Source: Tropicimonas sediminicola (GTDB lineage: Bacteria > Pseudomonadota > Alphaproteobacteria > Rhodobacterales > Rhodobacteraceae). From it: a DNA stretch of 64,000 bases. Under the pieces are notes generated by a model. It had not been told where the DNA came from. It searched no databases and saw nothing but the letters and a program-made list of their open reading frames with translations. The stretch is taken from contig NZ_FZOY01000001.1 in assembly GCF_900188335.1 (NCBI RefSeq), positions 558,001-622,000 on the forward strand, given 5' to 3'. Positions 51,325-59,376 of the stretch are shown here, piece after piece (position 1 is the first letter of the stretch; each line of letters begins with the position of its first letter). The position numbers and the translations under genes were made by a program.

Positions 51325-52349
51325 TGGAACTGACACCGGGCAAGCTCTGGGGCCTGCGTCGCATGGCCGATGCGAACGGCATCTTCAAGATGACCGCGGT
51401 GGACCAGCGCCCGCCGATCAAGGGTCCGATCGCCGCGCATCTCGGGCTCGAGCAGGCGCCGTGGGAGGAGGTCGCCCGCTTCAAGGGCCTGTTGATCGAG
51501 ACCCTGCAGGCGCAGTCCACCGCCATGCTGCTCGACCCGCATTACGCGATTCCGTACGGCATCGGGGCGCTCTCGCCCACCAAGGGGCTGGTCGTGACGC
51601 TGGAGGACTCGGTCTTTGCCGAGACGCCGGGCGGGCGGCTCTCGTCGGATATCGACGACTGGTCGGTGGCCAAGATCAAGCGCATGAGCGGCGACGCGGT
51701 GAAGGTGCTGGCGTGGTATCGCCCGGATGCCGACGCCGAGGTCGTGCAGAAGCAGAACGACTACGTGAAGCGCATCGGCGAGGAATGCGCGCGCTACGAC
51801 ATTCCCTTCCTGCTGGAGATGCTGGTCTATCCGCTGGCGGCCGATGCGCACCAGACGAAGGACTACGTCGAAATGAAGGGCAAGAAGGCCGATGACGTGC
51901 TGGCGACCGTCGAGGAATTCGCCAAGCCCGACTATGGCGTCGACGTCTTCAAGCTGGAAAGCCCGGTGAATGCCGCCGACGCCGACGGTTCGGCCGAGGT
52001 GCAGGCGGTCTTCGACGAGATGGGCCGGCTGGCCGGCCGCCCGTGGGTGATGCTCTCCGCCGGGGCTGGCAAGGCCGAGTTCCGCAAGGTGCTGGAGCAT
52101 GCCTTCGCGGCGGGGGCGAGCGGGTTCCTCGCCGGACGCGCGATCTGGCTCGATGCCTTCCGGGCCTACCCGGACTGGGCCGCCATCGAGGCGGGGCTTC
52201 GCGGGGGTGCCGTCGATTACATGTCCGACATCTCCGCGCTGGCCGACGCGCATGCCGCCGACTGGTCGAAACATGCCTGCTACGGCGCGGGCGGCGCGCG
52301 GTTCTCCCCGGCGGATGCCAGTTTCCGCCATGGCTACGCATCCATTTGA
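51321..52349 (+). CDS. LacD/YihT-family class I aldolase, probable sulfofructose-1-phosphate aldolase
   Basis: A 342-residue TIM-barrel aldolase of the tagatose-bisphosphate/sulfofructosephosphate family. Marks are FKMTAVDQRPPIKGP near the N-terminus, GLVVTLED, KVLAWYRPDADAE and the Schiff-base Lys211 in GVDVFKLESP. It would cleave sulfofructose-1-phosphate into dihydroxyacetone phosphate and (S)-sulfolactaldehyde. Two adjacent ATGs (51321, 51324) are possible starts; the first overlaps the kinase stop. The next gene overlaps its end by 20 bases or follows it by 10, depending on that gene's start. Confidence 0.82.
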   Translation: MMELTPGKLWGLRRMADANGIFKMTAVDQRPPIKGPIAAHLGLEQAPWEEVARFKGLLIETLQAQSTAMLLDPHYAIPYGIGALSPTKGLVVTLEDSVFAETPGGRLSSDIDDWSVAKIKRMSGDAVKVLAWYRPDADAEVVQKQNDYVKRIGEECARYDIPFLLEMLVYPLAADAHQTKDYVEMKGKKADDVLATVEEFAKPDYGVDVFKLESPVNAADADGSAEVQAVFDEMGRLAGRPWVMLSAGAGKAEFRKVLEHAFAAGASGFLAGRAIWLDAFRAYPDWAAIEAGLRGGAVDYMSDISALADAHAADWSKHACYGAGGARFSPADASFRHGYASI

Positions 52350-53742
52350 GGGCACGGGCTTGAAAATCGGACTCCTTCCGCTCGGTCGCCCCACCTTCGA
52401 CGTGCCTTTCGCCGAGGAGAAACTGTCGGCCATGCTCGCGGCGCTCGACGCGACCGGCCACGAGATCGTGGGCCCGCGCGAGCTGCTCTTCGACGAGGCG
52501 GCGACGCGCGCCGCGATGGCCGGGCTTGCCGGGGCGAGGATCGACCAGCTTCTGATCCTGCAGGTCACCTTCACCGACGCCTCGATGGCGGTGGCGGCCG
52601 CCGCAGGTTTCGACCAGCCGTTGTCGATCTGGGCCGTGCCCGAGCCGCGCCTTGGCGGGCGTTTGCGGCTGAACGCGTTCTGCGGTCTGAACCTCGCCTC
52701 TCACGCGCTCGGGCTGAACGGGCGGGCTTTCTCCTGGCTCTACGCCGACCCGGAGGGCGACATTGCAGGAGAGCTCACGGCTCTTCTGGCGGGTGAACGG
52801 CAGGCCGGGCGGCTCGACGCGCTACCTGTCGAGGCGCGTTCGCCCGATGGCGCGCGCGTGGCCGATGCGCTTCGGGGGCAGAAGATCGCGCGGATCGGCG
52901 AGCATCCGGTGGGCTTCGACACCTGCGCCTACACGCCGGAGGCGGTGCAGGCGCTTGCCGGTGTGTCGGTGGATGCGCTGGCGCTCGATGATCTTTTCGA
53001 CACCGCACGGACCGTGCCCGCCGAGGCGGCAGCCGAGGTGCGCCGGGCGGCAGAGGCCGACGTGATCGGGCTCGACGCGGTCAACCAGGAAGAGCTCGAC
53101 CGGTCGCTTCGGCTGAAGGTCGCCCTCGAGACGATCCGGGCCTCCGGCAGCTATAACGCCTTCGCTATCCGCTGCTGGCCCGAGACCTTCACCCAGTACG
53201 GTGGCGCGGTCTGCGGCCCGGCGGCGATGCTGGGCGAGGGACAGGTACCTTGCGCCTGCGAGGCCGATGTCTATGGCGCGCTCACCCAGCTCGTGCTGCT
53301 CGAGGCGGCGCAGGCGCCGGTGTTCCTGACCGACCTGGTCGATATGGACGCCGCCGATAACACCGGTGTCGTCTGGCATTGCGGCCAGGCGCCGATCTCC
53401 ATGCGCGACGACACGGCCGAGGCCACCGCGACGGTCCACACCAACCGAAAGCAGCCGCTGCTCTACCAGTTCCCTCTGAAGCCGGGGCCGGTGACCTTCC
53501 TGCGCATCAGCCAGGCCTTTGGCGCGCCGAAGATGATCGTCTCCTTCGGAGAGATGCTGCGTCGGCCGATGGCCTTCACCGGCACCTCCGGCGTCGTCCG
53601 CTTCGAGCGACCGGCGGGCGCTGTGCTGGCCGATATCATTGCCTGCGGGCTCGAACACCACATGGCGCTGGCCTATGGCGACCACCGCGTGACGCTGCGC
53701 GCCGTGGCCGCCGAGCTTGGCCTGCCACTCCTGGAGATCTGA
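52330..53742 (+). CDS. FucI/AraA-fold sugar isomerase, probable sulfoquinovose isomerase
   Basis: A 470-residue protein of the L-fucose/L-arabinose isomerase-like superfamily: beginning KIGLLPLGRPTFDVPFAE, then FNAFCGLNLASHAL-like middle, CWPETFTQYGGAVCGPAAM and C-terminal CGLEHHMALAYGDH. Conserved Glu and His positions suit a metal-dependent aldose-ketose isomerase. In sulfo-EMP2 and sulfo-transaldolase routes a FucI-type isomerase converts sulfoquinovose to sulfofructose, replacing YihS; position between aldolase and glycosidase genes supports that here. A TTG at 52360 (reading MKIGLLPLG, with GAGGG upstream) is an equally good start and would remove the overlap. Confidence 0.8.
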   Translation: MATHPFEGTGLKIGLLPLGRPTFDVPFAEEKLSAMLAALDATGHEIVGPRELLFDEAATRAAMAGLAGARIDQLLILQVTFTDASMAVAAAAGFDQPLSIWAVPEPRLGGRLRLNAFCGLNLASHALGLNGRAFSWLYADPEGDIAGELTALLAGERQAGRLDALPVEARSPDGARVADALRGQKIARIGEHPVGFDTCAYTPEAVQALAGVSVDALALDDLFDTARTVPAEAAAEVRRAAEADVIGLDAVNQEELDRSLRLKVALETIRASGSYNAFAIRCWPETFTQYGGAVCGPAAMLGEGQVPCACEADVYGALTQLVLLEAAQAPVFLTDLVDMDAADNTGVVWHCGQAPISMRDDTAEATATVHTNRKQPLLYQFPLKPGPVTFLRISQAFGAPKMIVSFGEMLRRPMAFTGTSGVVRFERPAGAVLADIIACGLEHHMALAYGDHRVTLRAVAAELGLPLLEI

Positions 53743-53746
53743 CGCG

Positions 53747-54838
53747 ATGACATTGCGATACGGGCTGATCGGATCGGGCATGATGGGGCAGGAGCATATC
53801 CGGAACCTCAACATCCTCGGCGGTTGCGAGGTGACGGCCATCGCCGACCCGGACGAGGGGATGCGGGTGCTCTCGGTCGAGACCTCGGGCGGAACGGCAC
53901 GGGCCTTCAACGACTACAGGGAGATGCTCTCGGCCGACATCTGCGACGTGCTGATGATCATCTCGCCCAACGACACCCACCACCGGATCATGCTGGACGT
54001 CATGGACACCGGCAAGCCGATCCTCTGCGAGAAGCCGCTCTGCACCACATCCGACCATTGCCGGGAACTGGTGTCCAAGGCGCAGGGCCGAGCGGCGCCG
54101 ATCTGGGTGGCGATGGAATACCGCTACATGCCGCCCATGCAGCGGCTTCTGGCCGACCTCGCCGAAGGTCGGATCGGGCGGCCGCAGATGATGTCGATTC
54201 GCGAGCACCGCTTCCCCTTCCTGCCCAAGGTTGGCGACTGGAACCGGTTCAACGAGCGCACCGGGGGCACGCTGGTCGAGAAATGCTGCCACTTCTGGGA
54301 TCTGATGCGCTTCACCCTGCAGAGTGATCCGGTGCGCGTCTACGCAAGCGGGGCGATGGATGTGAACCACCGCGACGAGACCTATGACGGGCGCACACCT
54401 GACATCATCGACAACGCCTTTGTCACCATCGACTTCGCCAACGGCACGCGGGGCATGCTGGATCTCTGCATGTTCTCCGAAGGCGCCTACTGGCAGGAGA
54501 AGATCTGCGTCACCGGCGACCAGGCGCGGATCGAGGCCAAGGTGCCCGGTCCCTCGCGCTTCTCGCCGGACGGCAAGGAGCGGGACGCCGAGGTCGTGAT
54601 CTCGGAGCGGGCCACGCGGAAGGTCACGCGCGATGTCGTCCACGTTCCCAACGAGGTGCTGCAGGCCGGCGACCACCACGGTTCCACCTACTTCCAGCAC
54701 GAACGCTTCCGCGATCTGGTGCTCGCGGGGCGGGGCGAGCCGGAGGTCACGCTGACCGACGGGCTATGGTCGGTGATCGTGGGCGAGGCGGCGGAGCACT
54801 CGGCCCGCACCGGCCAGGCCATCGAGGTGTCGCTGTGA
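53747..54838 (+). CDS. Gfo/Idh/MocA-family protein, candidate NAD-dependent sulfoquinovosidase (GH188 type)
   Basis: A 363-residue protein. The N-terminal Rossmann domain has GLIGSGMMGQEHIRNL (6-21) and the CEKPLCTT motif of the family. The C-terminal domain has WNRFNERTGGTLVEKCCHFWDLMR. Usually such proteins are dehydrogenases. However, one branch (SqgA, GH188), found with sulfo-EMP2 genes, uses NAD+ transiently to hydrolyse sulfoquinovosides through oxidation-elimination. Location between the isomerase and epimerase genes, with no other glycosidase in the window, makes that the best guess. No signal peptide, so glycosides must be imported first. An ordinary sugar dehydrogenase is the alternative. 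Confidence 0.72.
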   Translation: MTLRYGLIGSGMMGQEHIRNLNILGGCEVTAIADPDEGMRVLSVETSGGTARAFNDYREMLSADICDVLMIISPNDTHHRIMLDVMDTGKPILCEKPLCTTSDHCRELVSKAQGRAAPIWVAMEYRYMPPMQRLLADLAEGRIGRPQMMSIREHRFPFLPKVGDWNRFNERTGGTLVEKCCHFWDLMRFTLQSDPVRVYASGAMDVNHRDETYDGRTPDIIDNAFVTIDFANGTRGMLDLCMFSEGAYWQEKICVTGDQARIEAKVPGPSRFSPDGKERDAEVVISERATRKVTRDVVHVPNEVLQAGDHHGSTYFQHERFRDLVLAGRGEPEVTLTDGLWSVIVGEAAEHSARTGQAIEVSL

Positions 54839-55845
54839 GCGCCGAGGTCTTCGGCCTGATGCCCGACGGCACCCCCGTCCGGCGCTACACGCTCCGGGGC
54901 GGGGGGCTGACGGCGCAGTACCTGACCTATGGCGCCGTGCTCCAGGATCTGCGGCTGGAGGGGCATGAGGGCCCGCTGGTGCTCGGCTTCGAGGCCTTCG
55001 ACGATTACCTTGCCCATTCGCGCTATTTCGGCGCGACGGCGGGCCGCTACGCCAACCGCATCCGCGGCGGTCACCTGGAACTGGACGGCGCGACCTTCCA
55101 GCTCGATACCAATTACCTCGGCCGGCACACGCTGCACGGGGGCGCCGCCGGCATCGGCAAGCGGGTTTGGGAGCTGAAGGACCTGACGGCCGACAGCATC
55201 ACCCTCGGTATCCGCGCGGCGGACGGCGAGATGGGCTTTCCCGGCAATCTCGAGATCCTCCAGACGGTCCGTCTCGCCGGTGGCGGGGTGCTGGATATCA
55301 CCCTGCAGGCCCGGACCGACGCGCCGACGCTCTGCAACCTCGCGCATCACAGCTACTTCAACCTCGGCACGTCTGAGACGATCGACGGGCATCTTCTCGA
55401 GGTTGCGGCAGAGGCCTACCTGCCGGTCGATGCGGAGATGATTCCGACGGGCGAGCGCGCGTCCGTTGCGGGCACGCGGTTCGATTTTCGCGCGCCGGCC
55501 GCCCTCGGTCCGGCCTGCGCGCAGGGGCTCATCGACCATAATTTCTGCCTCTCCGACGGTCGCGCGGCGCTCCGCCGGGTGGCGGCGTTGCGTTGCCCCG
55601 ACAGCGGGCTGTCAATGGAAGTGCGCAGCACCGAACCGGGCCTGCAGGTCTATGACGGATCGGCGCTCGACGTGCCGGTGCCGGGGCTCGGCGGCCGTCG
55701 CATGGGGCCACGTTCCGGGGTTGCGCTCGAGCCGCAAGTCTGGCCGGATGCGCCACACCATCCGGACTTCCCCCAGGCTGTGCTGCGTCCGGGCGAGACA
55801 TACAGCCAACACACCCAGTTCATCTTCCGGAAGGACAGCCGATGA
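54835..55845 (+). CDS. Aldose 1-epimerase, probable sulfoquinovose mutarotase
   Basis: A 336-residue galactose-mutarotase-family protein: GRYANRIRGGHLELDG, NYLGRHTLHGG with the catalytic-type His, LAHHSYFNLG with the second His, and C-terminal GVALEPQVWPDAPHHPDFP with the catalytic Glu. It would speed anomer exchange of the released sugar for the isomerase, the role of YihR in E. coli. The start is a GTG at 54835 overlapping the upstream stop (GTGA); no ATG gives a family-like N-terminus. Its own stop overlaps the dehydrogenase start. Confidence 0.87.
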   Translation: MSAEVFGLMPDGTPVRRYTLRGGGLTAQYLTYGAVLQDLRLEGHEGPLVLGFEAFDDYLAHSRYFGATAGRYANRIRGGHLELDGATFQLDTNYLGRHTLHGGAAGIGKRVWELKDLTADSITLGIRAADGEMGFPGNLEILQTVRLAGGGVLDITLQARTDAPTLCNLAHHSYFNLGTSETIDGHLLEVAAEAYLPVDAEMIPTGERASVAGTRFDFRAPAALGPACAQGLIDHNFCLSDGRAALRRVAALRCPDSGLSMEVRSTEPGLQVYDGSALDVPVPGLGGRRMGPRSGVALEPQVWPDAPHHPDFPQAVLRPGETYSQHTQFIFRKDSR

Positions 55846-57293
55846 CCGATTTCACCTCCTATCTGCAGCAGTCCAACCTGATCGGCGGCGCATGGGTCGG
55901 GGCCGACAGCGGCAAGACGATCGACGTGACGAACCCCGCCACGGGCGAAGTGATCGGCACCGTTCCGAACTGCGGTGCGGACGAGACCAACCGCGCCATT
56001 GCCGCCGCGAGCGACGCCTTCCGGAGCTGGTCCAAAACCGATCTGCTCTATCGCGTGAAGTTGCTGCAGGGCCTGCATGACGCGTTGATGGACAACCAGG
56101 AGGCGCTGGTGCTGCTGCTGACGACCGAGCAGGGCAAGCCGCTGTTCGAGGCCCGAGGCGAGATCGCCATAGGCGCGGCCTATGTCCGCTGGTTCGCCGA
56201 GGAGATCCGCCGCGCCAAGGGCGAGATCGTGCCCTCTCCCTCGCAGGATCGCCGCCTGCTCGTGACCCGCCACCCGGTGGGGGTCGTGGGGGCGATCACG
56301 CCGTGGAACTTCCCCTCGTCGATGCTGGCGCGCAAGCTCGGCCCGGCGCTGGCCGCCGGCTGCACCGTGGTGGCCAAGCCCGCGACGGCCACGCCCTATT
56401 CCGGCCTGGCCTGGGGCAAGCTTTGCGAGGAGGTCGGCTTCCCGGCCGGGGTGGTCAATATCGTCACCGGATCGGCCCGCGCCATCGGCGGCGCGATCAT
56501 GGAGAGCCCCGAGGTGCGCAAGGTCACCTTCACCGGCTCGACCGAGATCGGCAAGCAGCTCATCCGCCAGTCCGCCGACACGGTAAAGAAGGTGTCGATG
56601 GAACTGGGCGGCAACGCGCCCTTCATCGTGTTCGACGACGCCGATCTCGATGCGGCGGTCGAAGGGGCGATGATCGCGAAGTTCCGCAACATGGGGCAGA
56701 CCTGCGTCTGCACCAACCGGTTCTACGTGCAGTCCGGCATCCACGACGCCTTCGTTGCGAAGCTGAAGGAGGCGACGGCCGCCCTCGTGGTCGGCAACGG
56801 GGTCGAGGAGGGTGTGCAGCAGGGGCCGATGATCGACATGGCCGCCGTCGAGAAGGTCGAGGAGTTCATCTCCGACGCCGTCGGGAAGGGCGCGACCATC
56901 GTCGAAGGGGGCAAGCGTCACGGCAACGGCGGCACCTTCTTCGAGCCGACGGTGGTGACCGGTGCGACCGCCGACATGGCTTTCGCGACCGAGGAGATCT
57001 TTGGCCCGCTCGCGGCGGTCTTCAAGTTCGAGGAAGAGGACGAGGCCATCGCCGCCGCCAACGCCACGGACTTCGGCCTCGCGGCCTATGCCTACACCCG
57101 GGACGTCGGCCGGGTGTTCCGGCTTAACGACGGGCTGGAATACGGGCTCATCGGCATCAATGCCGGGCTGATCACGACGGTCGAGGCGCCTTTTGGCGGG
57201 CTCAAGGAATCCGGCATGGGCAAGGAAGGCGGCAGCCAGGGTTTGGACGATTACCTCGAAACCAAGTATGTCTGCGTGGCGGGAGTGCTCTGA
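55842..57293 (+). CDS. GabD-like aldehyde dehydrogenase, probable sulfolactaldehyde dehydrogenase
   Basis: A 483-residue aldehyde dehydrogenase of the succinate-semialdehyde branch. Asn156 is in PWNFP, general-base Glu254 in MELGGN and nucleophile Cys288 in GQTCVC. It would oxidise (S)-sulfolactaldehyde from the aldolase to (S)-sulfolactate using NAD(P)+. The sulfolactaldehyde dehydrogenase of Pseudomonas putida SQ1 belongs to the same branch. Succinate semialdehyde oxidation is possible biochemically but does not fit SlcC and ComDE immediately downstream. It is coupled to the epimerase gene by a four-base overlap and is two bases from slcC. Confidence 0.85.
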   Translation: MTDFTSYLQQSNLIGGAWVGADSGKTIDVTNPATGEVIGTVPNCGADETNRAIAAASDAFRSWSKTDLLYRVKLLQGLHDALMDNQEALVLLLTTEQGKPLFEARGEIAIGAAYVRWFAEEIRRAKGEIVPSPSQDRRLLVTRHPVGVVGAITPWNFPSSMLARKLGPALAAGCTVVAKPATATPYSGLAWGKLCEEVGFPAGVVNIVTGSARAIGGAIMESPEVRKVTFTGSTEIGKQLIRQSADTVKKVSMELGGNAPFIVFDDADLDAAVEGAMIAKFRNMGQTCVCTNRFYVQSGIHDAFVAKLKEATAALVVGNGVEEGVQQGPMIDMAAVEKVEEFISDAVGKGATIVEGGKRHGNGGTFFEPTVVTGATADMAFATEEIFGPLAAVFKFEEEDEAIAAANATDFGLAAYAYTRDVGRVFRLNDGLEYGLIGINAGLITTVEAPFGGLKESGMGKEGGSQGLDDYLETKYVCVAGVL

Positions 57294-57295
57294 CG

Positions 57296-58219
57296 ATGAT
57301 CCTGATCACCGAGTTCATGGACGAAGACGCCGTTGCGTCCCTCAAGTCCGCCGTGCCTGCGGAATACCAGCCCGACCTGGCGGACCGGCAGGGCGATATC
57401 CCGGGCATGATGGCAGGCATTCGGGCGCTGATCGTCCGCAACCGGACGCAGGTCACCGAGGATCTGCTCGCCGCCGCGCCGGACCTGAAGGTCGTCGGCC
57501 GGCTTGGCGTGGGGCTCGACAACATCGACCTCGCGGCCTGCAAGGCGAAGGGCGTCGAGGTCATTCCCGCGACCGGCGCCAACAACCTGAGCGTCGCGGA
57601 ATACGTGATCAGCAATGCCCTCGTGCTGCTGCGCGGCGCCTATCAGGCCAATGCGCGGATGTTGGCGGGCGAGTGGCCGCGCATGGATTGCGCGGGCCGC
57701 GAGGTGCATGGCAAGACGCTCGGCCTGATCGGCTTCGGCGCGATCGCCCAGGAGACGGCAAAGCTGGCGCAGGGCCTCGGCATGCAGATCTGCGCCACCG
57801 ATCCCTACGTGCTCGCCGACAGCCCGGCCTGGACCGGCGTGATGCGGACCGATCTTTCCGGCGTGCTCCGGGCCGCGGACGTGATCAGCCTGCACGTGCC
57901 GCTCGTCGACGCCACCCGGCACATGGTCAATGCGCAGACGCTGGCAGCGATGAAACCCGGCGCCGTCCTGATCAACGCCGCCCGTGGCGGGGTGGTGGAC
58001 GAGGACGCGCTGGTCGCGGCGCTGCGGGAGGGGAAGATCGCCGGCGCGGCGCTCGACGTCTTCGAGACCGAGCCGCTGACCGCGGAAGCGGCCGCGAAAT
58101 TCGAGGGTCTGGGCAACCTGATCCTGACGCCGCACATTGCCGGCGTCACGGAGGAATCCAACGTCCGCGTCAGCACCATGATTGCCGAAATGGTGCTCGA
58201 CCGGCTGAACAAGTCCTGA
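57296..58219 (+). CDS. slcC: (S)-sulfolactate dehydrogenase
   Basis: A 307-residue D-isomer-specific 2-hydroxyacid dehydrogenase. It has the NAD motif GLIGFGAIAQETA (143-155), catalytic Arg230 (NAARGGVVDE), the Glu of FETEP and His280 (TPHIAG). SlcC enzymes of sulfolactate degraders belong to this family and oxidise (S)-sulfolactate to sulfopyruvate. The gene is followed directly by comD and comE, which consume sulfopyruvate. The S stereochemistry agrees with the product expected from the upstream aldolase and aldehyde dehydrogenase. Confidence 0.87.
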   Translation: MILITEFMDEDAVASLKSAVPAEYQPDLADRQGDIPGMMAGIRALIVRNRTQVTEDLLAAAPDLKVVGRLGVGLDNIDLAACKAKGVEVIPATGANNLSVAEYVISNALVLLRGAYQANARMLAGEWPRMDCAGREVHGKTLGLIGFGAIAQETAKLAQGLGMQICATDPYVLADSPAWTGVMRTDLSGVLRAADVISLHVPLVDATRHMVNAQTLAAMKPGAVLINAARGGVVDEDALVAALREGKIAGAALDVFETEPLTAEAAAKFEGLGNLILTPHIAGVTEESNVRVSTMIAEMVLDRLNKS

Positions 58220-58231
58220 GGAGGAGGCGAC

Positions 58232-58738
58232 ATGGCCAGGGAGATCGACAGGCAGATCATCGGGGATCTGCGCGACAACGGGATTGACTTCGTCACCAGC
58301 GTGCCGTGCAAGCAGCTCGCCGGGGTGATCGAACTGGTCGACCAGACCGACGGCATCCTGCACGTCCCATGCAACAAGGAGGACGAGGGCATGGGCCTGT
58401 GCGCCGGTGCCTACATGGGCGGGATGCGGCCGCTGATCATGATGCAGAACACTGCGCTCGGCGTGACGCTCAATTCGCTGGCGACGCTGATCCAGTTCTA
58501 CCAGATCCCGCTGCCGATGCTGATCTCCTATCGCGGCGAGGTGGGCGAGCCGGTGGCCTGCCAGGTCGAGATGGCGCTGCACACCAAGGCGCTGCTCGCC
58601 CAGTTCCACATCCCAACCTATCACTTCCACAAGGCCGAGGACGTCGCCGAACTGCCCGGCATCCTGCAGCACACCCAGATGTGCTCCAAGCCCACCGCCA
58701 TCCTGACCGACGCCAGCTTCTGGGGGAGCGCGAAATGA
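58232..58738 (+). CDS. comD: Sulfopyruvate decarboxylase, alpha subunit
   Basis: A 168-residue protein matching the Pyr-domain half of a split thiamine-diphosphate enzyme. It has TSVPCKQLAGVIE near residue 22, the cofactor-activating Glu in NKEDEGMGLCAGAYMGG and QNTALGVTLNSLATL. With ComE it converts sulfopyruvate to sulfoacetaldehyde and CO2. A GAGGAGG ribosome site precedes the ATG; the stop overlaps comE by four bases, as expected for subunits made in equal amounts. Confidence 0.92.
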   Translation: MAREIDRQIIGDLRDNGIDFVTSVPCKQLAGVIELVDQTDGILHVPCNKEDEGMGLCAGAYMGGMRPLIMMQNTALGVTLNSLATLIQFYQIPLPMLISYRGEVGEPVACQVEMALHTKALLAQFHIPTYHFHKAEDVAELPGILQHTQMCSKPTAILTDASFWGSAK

Positions 58739-59289
58739 TCCGTTACGAGCTTCTGGACCTGCTGAAACCGACCCTCACCGAGGAACTCGTGGTCTGCAAC
58801 ATCGGCTCGCCAAGCCAGGAACTGCATGCGCTCGACGACCAGCCGTCGAACTTCTACATGCTGGGCACGATGGGGCTGGCCTCGTCCATCGGTCTCGGCC
58901 TCGCGATGGCGACCGACAAGAAGGTAATCGCCATCGACGGCGACGGCTCGGTGCTGACCAACCTCGGCACCCTCGCCACCATCGGCAACAATCCTTGCGA
59001 CAACTTCATCCTGCTGATCGTGGACAACGGCAGTTACGGTTCCACCGGAGACCAGCCGACCTATACCGGCGGCCGGACCTCGCTGGCCAAGGTCGCGGAG
59101 GCCTGCGGGTGCGAGAACGTGGTGGAGTGCTCTGCCGAGGAGACGCCGGAGGCGCTGCGTGCCGCTCTGGATGCCAACCGGATGACCGTGATCGTCTCGA
59201 AATGCGAGAGCGGCAACGTGAAATGCCCGGTCATCACGATGAACCCGATCACGATCCGCGAGCGTTTCATGCGCGAGGTCGCGCGCTAG
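58735..59289 (+). CDS. comE: Sulfopyruvate decarboxylase, beta subunit
   Basis: A 184-residue thiamine-diphosphate-binding half: GDGSVLTNLGTLATIGNN (69-86) followed by VDNGSYGSTGDQPT (97-110) is the Mg/ThDP motif, and MLGTMGLASSIGLGLA is the usual preceding helix. It pairs with ComD. In coenzyme M synthesis the same activity is used by methanogens, but in this catabolic context it drains sulfolactate carbon to sulfoacetaldehyde. It is followed by an 87-base gap before soeA. Confidence 0.92.
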   Translation: MIRYELLDLLKPTLTEELVVCNIGSPSQELHALDDQPSNFYMLGTMGLASSIGLGLAMATDKKVIAIDGDGSVLTNLGTLATIGNNPCDNFILLIVDNGSYGSTGDQPTYTGGRTSLAKVAEACGCENVVECSAEETPEALRAALDANRMTVIVSKCESGNVKCPVITMNPITIRERFMREVAR

Positions 59290-59376
59290 CGCCGTGGTGC
59301 CGCCAGCGGGCGGGCGCACTGGCTTGGGATTGGCGAACAGGACAGCAGCAGGCTGCGGCCGCTCGGGGGGCAGGAC

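Noticed and set aside
50440-53742. Tagatose or fucose/galactitol catabolism as the role of the PfkB kinase, LacD-like aldolase and FucI-fold isomerase
   Set aside because: Downstream GabD-like dehydrogenase, SlcC, ComDE and SoeABC only make sense for a sulfonated C3 product, and the kinase resembles YihV in its substrate-contact segments.
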